A stretch of DNA of 64,000 nt, from the NCBI GenBank assembly GCA_037013495.1, contig CM072811.1, forward strand, positions 25,732,159 to 25,796,158, given 5' to 3'. Each line of letters begins with the position of its first letter. Position 1 is the first letter of the stretch. Below, one piece after another: positions 58,168 through 64,000 of this stretch. The notes below the pieces were generated by a model, which was not told where the DNA came from, did not search any database, and saw nothing but the letters and a program-made list of their open reading frames with translations. A program made the translations under genes and the position numbers. Source of the stretch: Hippophae tibetana (Eukaryota; Streptophyta; Magnoliopsida; Rosales; Elaeagnaceae).

Positions 58168-59560
58168 AGTATTTTTTGTCCAGTTTCTTTGTTACAATGC
58201 TGGTGATTCTAAACCAACCAAGTTTGCTCGCACAATCCAATTATACTTTGACGATATTATTTTATTTGTAATTTAAGTTAACTATATATATATATATATT
58301 GTATATACATTATTTGTTTTTGTAATAAATTTAATTATCAAATAATTAATTATATTTAAATTTTTAATTATTTGTATTATTATTTATATTTTGGTTTTTT
58401 TATGCTATATATATTGAATACATGGTGGAGTGAAAATGAGAATAAAAATAAAAAAAATCATAAAATGTAAAGCCTGTTTTCGTAATAGTGGAATAAAGGA
58501 AATTATACTTGAATTATATCTTGCATGAGTAGTCTCTACTATTTGATTCCTAAACACTCATTCTGGGTTCATTATAATTTTCATACTTTATCATGAAATA
58601 CTACTTATGACAAAAACTAACTAATTACCATATACTTTAAGTAATATTTTCAAAAATTAATCTAACAGTACAAAAGACTTAACTATTTACTTAAATTTGC
58701 TTTAAATAAATGGTAATTGTTTGTGAGAAATTTTTTAAAACTAATCCTAAAATTCTAAAAATTACTAAACCACACAAAAAAAAACACAATACAAATAAAA
58801 ATGTGAACATAAAAAATTTTATAATTGTTAAAAGTTTTGAAATTAAGCATGGTACATTTTTACCACCCCAAACCTATAACTTATATTGTCCTCAATGTAA
58901 CAATTTTAAATTATAGATAAAGAGAAAAGGAGAAGAAAAGTTACTTATTTCTTAAGAATGTGCAAATAATGATTGAGAAATGTAGGTGCATCCATCATGT
59001 TCATCATTAAAATTCACACAGAAAGATCACTATAAATTTCTAACATGATGGGTTTTCTCTTATCTGGTGCTTAGTTTAACGTTTTAATAAGATGTAACTT
59101 GGGAGATTTTATTTTAAGTAAACTCAATATCCTCACATTATTGAGTCAATCAAACCAATAGGTAAGACAGTTTGTCTACCTATACTTTTTAAGTCATGTT
59201 CTACGGATTTTTAAAATTTTATTTACTTAAAACTAGAGACATGATTGTGTGTTTTAGATAACTCAATTCTATGTGCAAGTCAAATAACTAAGACATTAAA
59301 ATACATTTGTACCTATATTTAACAAAACAACTATCTCTTTTTATCATAAATTGTAATTAAAACTTTAAAATTTTAGAGATAATTTCAGAATTTTTTTTAA
59401 ACTAATCTAACACTAAGTATTAAAATAAATGCTAAACAATAAAAATAAAAATTAAGTAAAAGAAACAAAAAAAAAATAAATTAAAGAAAAAATAAAGTAA
59501 AATAAAGAAAATAATAAAAATAATAATTATACACATTTTACGATATATATAATAAAAATA

Positions 59561-62500
59561 ATTTTTATACAAAATTTGATACATATAATTATACATACTT
59601 AAACTATACATAATTATATTTAAGTGGTACTATGGACTATTAGTTTTCTCATTGTTGTTTCTTAAATTGTTTTTACTTAAAATATTGTACACTTGATTGC
59701 ATAGTTGGATGCTTGATAATTTTTAAATAATCATAGTTAACAAAATTATCCATTCATCTCTACTTTAAATTAAATAGATCTATAACTTAAATTTTTTTGA
59801 AAGAAATTATGATAAAAATTATTTTAGTATTTTAAAATTGTAAGAAATATGATAGTGAACAAACAAGATTTTACTTCATGTAAAAACTGAAATGAATTAA
59901 AAATATAAGATGAATATAAATCATAAATTTATAATAGAAGAAAAAAAAATTAAAAATACAGAGTTTTGTGTTACACAATTTTCTTAAAATATTTTTTCTT
60001 ACACGCATGTTTTACCATGAAAGACAAAAACCTTCTCACAATAAAACTATTAATTAACAGAGATTGAACACCAACAAACGCTGCTCTAGCAAACTGAATT
60101 TGTACATATACTCTATCACATTAAAGTCTAAGGTTAGAGTAACTTTTTGTAAAGCAAATGAGTTTACTGAAAAAAAAATTGAGAGAATGACATTTGTTTT
60201 TTTCTATGATTTTTCCTCGATGCAGCACCAATTTATAATCATTCATAAGTAACTATTATAGCTCAAATCTGATGCAGCAGCATGTCATTCAAATGCTGAT
60301 GAAACTGTTGCAACAAGACTCTTCAGTAGTTTTCTTTCATTTTATTTTAAGAAGGTATATTAAATGGTTCTCACTAAAAATCATTCAAGACCATAGCCTT
60401 TACTGTTGCTCGTGATAGGAGCTAGGTTGGGCTGGAGATGGGATGATGCTGTGGTGACTGATATGACGTGTTGCTTGCCGAATGAAATGATGTAATTTAA
60501 TTAGGGCTCTGAAGGATTTGGGTTTTCTACTTTCCGTGCGATTTTTTTTTTTTTTTACAATAATCAAAATTACTAAAATATCCTCAATGTGGTCAAGTAA
60601 TTAGCATGGGATGAGCTCTTTTGATTTTTTTTTTTTTTTTTTTTTTTTAGTTTTGGATACAAAGTAATGGAACACTAACTTCAAACAAATTTAATGATTT
60701 TTAGCAGTAAGTTGATAAAAAAATTAATAGTAAAATGATACAAAGTTAAATAATTTTAATATTAAATGAAACGTTAGTAAAAAAAAAAAATCTTTAATTA
60801 CTTGAACAAGTTATTGATAAATTTCAACTAAATTTTTTATTTATATCATATTATATAATTGTGTCGATATTATTACTCCTAATTTTAGCAATTGGTGTAG
60901 TGTGGTGTTAATATTCATTTTTTTTCGTTTTAAGTGTCATGTGATGTTTTTAAGATTTATAATTTTTCATTTCATATAAAAAAAGATTTATACATTTTAC
61001 CCTAAAGAAAAAATAATTATAATTTTTCAAATGTTGGTTTTATTAATTTTTTTAAAGTAGATACAATCTATTTGAAAATTCACTTATTAATTAGTAACTA
61101 TTCTAAAGGATTAAGCTTGTATTTGAAAAGAAAAAAAATACAAACTATGGGATTAAAGACTAGAACCTACATTAATATATATATATATATATAACACGTC
61201 TTTTATTTCATAATATTTATCTTTTGTTTTTTTTATTTGATATGGTATCCTTAGTGTTCCCTCCGTATAAATGGGTAAAAAAAATTATAGGTTCAATTTT
61301 TATTCGATAAATTTTAAAAACGGATACGATTTAAGTATAAATTGAACACGAAACAACGGATATGATTCGATTACGATTATACTGAAAACTGTATTAACTC
61401 GTACCTAAAATTAATTATATTTATTTAATTAAATTATATAATAAATTATAAACTGAAAATTAATTACATATATTTAATAAATTAAATTATATTTATTTTA
61501 GGTTTTTTTTAATAAACATTTCGAACCATTATTTATGGATAAAAAATCATCTTTAAATTATAACGATTTTCGAACGATTTTAAATAAAAAATTTATAATC
61601 CAAATCAAAGATAATTATATAAAAAACCATATACATTCGTTGGAAACAAATAATACGAGACACAAAACAAAACCCCAAATTGTGCAATTGCACACAACTG
61701 TTGACCACTAAGTATATGATAGAAAGTTCGCACCTAGTCAGCATCTTTATCAAAAAGACAAAGGGTTAATTACTTTTTATGTAATATCGTATTTGCTTTG
61801 TTAAGAAACCGTTAATAATGTTGAAAAAGTCAGGAACATACTCATAAAATATTTAAAATTTTAAAATTATAAGAATATTTATTATAAATATGTTAATAAC
61901 ATTTATAAATTTTAACTTATTTAAATCAAATATATCTATAATTTTATAATTTTAAATATATTATGTATATATTTATAATTTTATAAATAATATTAACATA
62001 TTTATAATAAATTTAATATATTTTAAAACATAAAATATAATTAACTCAAAATACAAACGGCAAAAGAAAATTATTACCCTAAAGTCTAAACAAGGGTGTG
62101 ACGGCCTTGATAAAGTACCATCGTACGTAAACTAATTTCTTGTCGTCAACATCGAGAGGTTGGACTTTACATGATATAAGTTTCGCGTAACCATTTATTA
62201 TTCTTCAAAGCAATTTGTTAATAAATTTTTAAAACATACTAATTTAATTTATAAATTTTTAAAACCTAACTTATGTGTCTTTAAATTTTAAATCTTATAA
62301 TTCAATCTTTAAACTTTAAAATTTTACATATAAATTATATCTTAATTATTAATATACATATTTGTGATTAAAAAATTTATAAATTACTTATAAAATTTTA
62401 AAAATAAATTATATAATTTAAATTTTGAGATATATAATAAACAAATTTAAAAGTATCAAAACTAAACTTACATTTTTAAAAATTTGATAATCTATGAGTA

Positions 62501-63166
62501 AATCAAATTAAATTTAAAGATATATAACTTTTTAATCCCAAAATTGGCTTAAAAACAAAAACATAAAAATTTATATATTTCTTCACGTTGATTTTCTTTG
62601 ATTTCTTCGTGTCAATATTAATTGTCGATCCAATTTAATACCAAATGATTTCTTCCTGTGAAGATTAATGGTTGATCCAATTTAATATCAAATGAATATA
62701 AGAAGAAAAGAAGAAAATAGTTTATTTTATTTAAAAAAATTGTTTAGAATTCTATTAGAGTAATAGTTTATTTTATTTAGAATTTTATTTATTATATACT
62801 ACTAGAGTTCTATATATTGACCTTTATTTATAGTTCTTTTTTTTTGGTATTACTATAGTTCCATGTATAAACTTTATGAACTATTATAAGTATTTTTAGA
62901 CTATAAATAACTAAACCCTATGATTGTATAAGAGATCTTAGAAAATAATGAACTTAGTTATATTAAATAAGTTTTCTTTTTCTTTTTGTCTCGTATTCTT
63001 AATTTTTAGAAATAACTCTTTTTTCTTACGTTAGAAAGTTAAAGTCCTTTTATCCGTGAAGTAGAGGAATATCTTTGGACTAATCATACTCTAGAGTTGT
63101 TATAATGTTTATCTAAAGATAAATAACATAACTAGACTTGTCCTATTTTAAATTTATTAGAGTGCT
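59561..63166. other. AT-rich intergenic region
   Basis: No gene is recognised. 60390-60540 is less AT-rich ('gagctaggttgggctggaga', 'gctctgaaggatttgggttt') and might be old leader or promoter DNA. Poly(T) runs occur at 60540-60560 and 60626-60650. Around 62620-62695 there is a 54-bp-period duplication ('gatccaatttaata' and 'ccaaatga' repeated). A perfect 12-bp palindrome, 'gtgcaattgcac', lies near 61681. Short frames at 58710 and 60064 are not supported. Confidence 0.5.
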
Positions 63167-63844
63167 CACTACTACAAAAAGAAGCATTTAAGTTGAGATT
63201 TAAAGTCATTTTTTTTAGGAAAATTGACTTAAAAAATTAAAAAAAATAGCATCGGTCCTACGTGTTAACCGACACTATTCACGTGTAACGTCGATTGACA
63301 CATAGAACCGATGGTACGTCCTACGTGTAACGTCGGTCCTACGTATCAATCGACGTTATCCATGTTTTTTCATTTGCTCTCTTCTTCCCCCAATTGTAGC
63401 ATAATACTCAAAAAAAAACAATATACTCATTTTCTTTCACTTTCTTACTTATCAAACACCATTTTTTCTTTATTTTCTTCATTTTGTTCATTTACTCTTG
63501 TACGTATTTTTATGAATTATTTTACACTTATTATTCATATTTGTTTTATTTTTTGTATATCATGTGTTATTTGTTTATGTTTATAAATTTTTGTATTATG
63601 TAGGTTGTGTATTTTTATTCAAGCTTAGAAGAGAAGAATGTATTTTATTCATTTATTTATTTTAATAATTTTATGTATTTAGGTTTTTGATATATATAAA
63701 TTTATTTTAAACTTAAAATTTTTAAAAATTGTATACATTTACATGAACTATATATATATATAATATTTTTATATGTATATAATGTATAATAGGTTTATTA
63801 TTATTATTATATATATATAATAGTTAGTGTTATTAATTACATGT

Positions 63845-63886
<42 letters not shown>

Positions 63887-64000
63887 TATATTGTTAATAT
63901 TATATATTTTTTAATGTTATTATGAGTTTATTATTAATTGTTTGGTTTTTATGTATTTATTTTTATATGATATTTTGATAAATATTTTAATAATTAGGGA
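63167..64000 (+). mobile_element. CACTA transposon 3, left end (continues past window)
   Basis: The terminus CACTACTACAAAAAGAAGC begins at 63167. The first roughly 60 bases parallel CACTA 2 ('catttaag...tttaaagtcatttttt'). Subterminal words related to 'accgacgcta' and 'tacgtgtaacgtcggt' lie at 63245-63360. A 'tttgctctcttcttccccc' segment follows, equivalent to 56938. The same family as CACTA 2 is clear. Coding content and the right end lie outside the window. A long TA tract is at 63848-63880. Confidence 0.75.

Larger units (their letters stand above)
56189..58490 (+). mobile_element. CACTA transposon 2 with Ulp1-like protease remnant
   Basis: The left end is CAGTACTAAAAAAGG (a mutated CACTA). 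The right end at 58490 is 'gttttcgtaatagtg', the inverse of CACTATTACGAAAAC. Both ends sit in LARD copy 2, where copy 1 has an uninterrupted 'ttcagagtgaa' at about 6702-6711. The target duplication is 'gaa' on the right and 'gag' on the left. The left interior holds arrays of ACCGACGCTA motifs. Downstream lie the protease remnant, an inverted repeat and a tandem duplication. No transposase is recognised, so it is probably non-autonomous. Confidence 0.8.
50264..59560 (-). mobile_element. LARD copy 2 (minus strand), split by two CACTA elements
   Basis: On the minus strand the LTR runs from 51031 (TGATTAGTGCTT) to 50264 (TTCATCA). The adjoining DNA at 51032-51070 is the same purine-tract block found before LTR 7916. 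The interior is collinear with LARD copy 1 but interrupted. 51032-51600 matches about 7915-7390, 55516-56188 matches about 7385-6710, and 58491-59560 matches about 6706 down to 5600 and the low-complexity zone. The 5' LTR is missing, so the right limit near 59560 is approximate. Again there is no coding sequence. Confidence 0.75.

Noticed and set aside
63848-63882. Long TA dinucleotide tract
   Set aside because: Simple sequence common in AT-rich plant DNA, with no further meaning assigned.
1-64000. CRISPR arrays, bacterial operons, tRNA or rRNA genes
   Set aside because: The window is plant nuclear DNA. No regular spacer-repeat array was seen, and no tRNA cloverleaf or rRNA segment was recognised by eye. 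A tRNA scan could still find one.

Overview
The window is nuclear DNA of a flowering plant, probably a eudicot. It is very AT-rich, has long repeat-filled gaps, and carries two intron-containing plant genes among layered transposable elements. The species cannot be fixed from the sequence alone.

Host genes: (1) ATG101, a subunit of the ATG1 autophagy-initiation kinase complex, on the + strand at 20062-22660. It has seven exons whose lengths sum to 666 nt in one frame (221 aa). (2) A methylesterase of the MES/SABP2-like alpha/beta-hydrolase family, on the + strand at 32015-33892. It has three exons, 263 aa and an intact Ser-Asp-His triad. No other intact host gene was found.

Layout: 1-2144 is non-coding, with one copy of a dispersed repeat at 1586-2080. 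2145-2615 is an LTR fragment. 2616-8678 is an LTR retrotransposon with no coding capacity (LARD-like, Athila-type LTR and primer site). 8679-11177 is unclassified repeat sequence. 11284-12900 is the 3' end of a Ty1/copia element on the - strand. 13479-16900 is a second, + strand copia wreck whose 3' LTR was split by a solo LTR (16901-18569). 20062-22660 is ATG101. About 24900-28700 (-) is a badly decayed endogenous pararetrovirus. 31364-31545 is degenerate telomere-like sequence. 32015-33892 is the methylesterase. 34140-35120 holds two copia gag scraps in opposite orientation. 35257-40770 is a deleted Athila-like gypsy element with a chimeric 3' end. 41630-43435 is a probable solo LTR (-). 43500-49700 holds copia gag and reverse-transcriptase wreckage. 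50264 to about 59560 is a second LARD copy (-), itself split by two CACTA transposons (51603-55515 and 56189-58490). The first of these contains a copia fragment. A third CACTA end starts at 63167 and runs off the window.

The nest at 50264-59560 can be read as a history. The LARD inserted first and the two CACTA elements entered it later. The copia element then landed in the first CACTA and was truncated. The first LARD copy (2616-8678) preserves the sequence around both CACTA target sites (near 6706 and 7385), so the boundaries can be read from this window alone. No novel functional system is evident. The most interesting structures are the non-coding LARD family, its hairpin-starting LTRs, the protease-bearing CACTA with an internal palindrome, and the pararetrovirus remnant.
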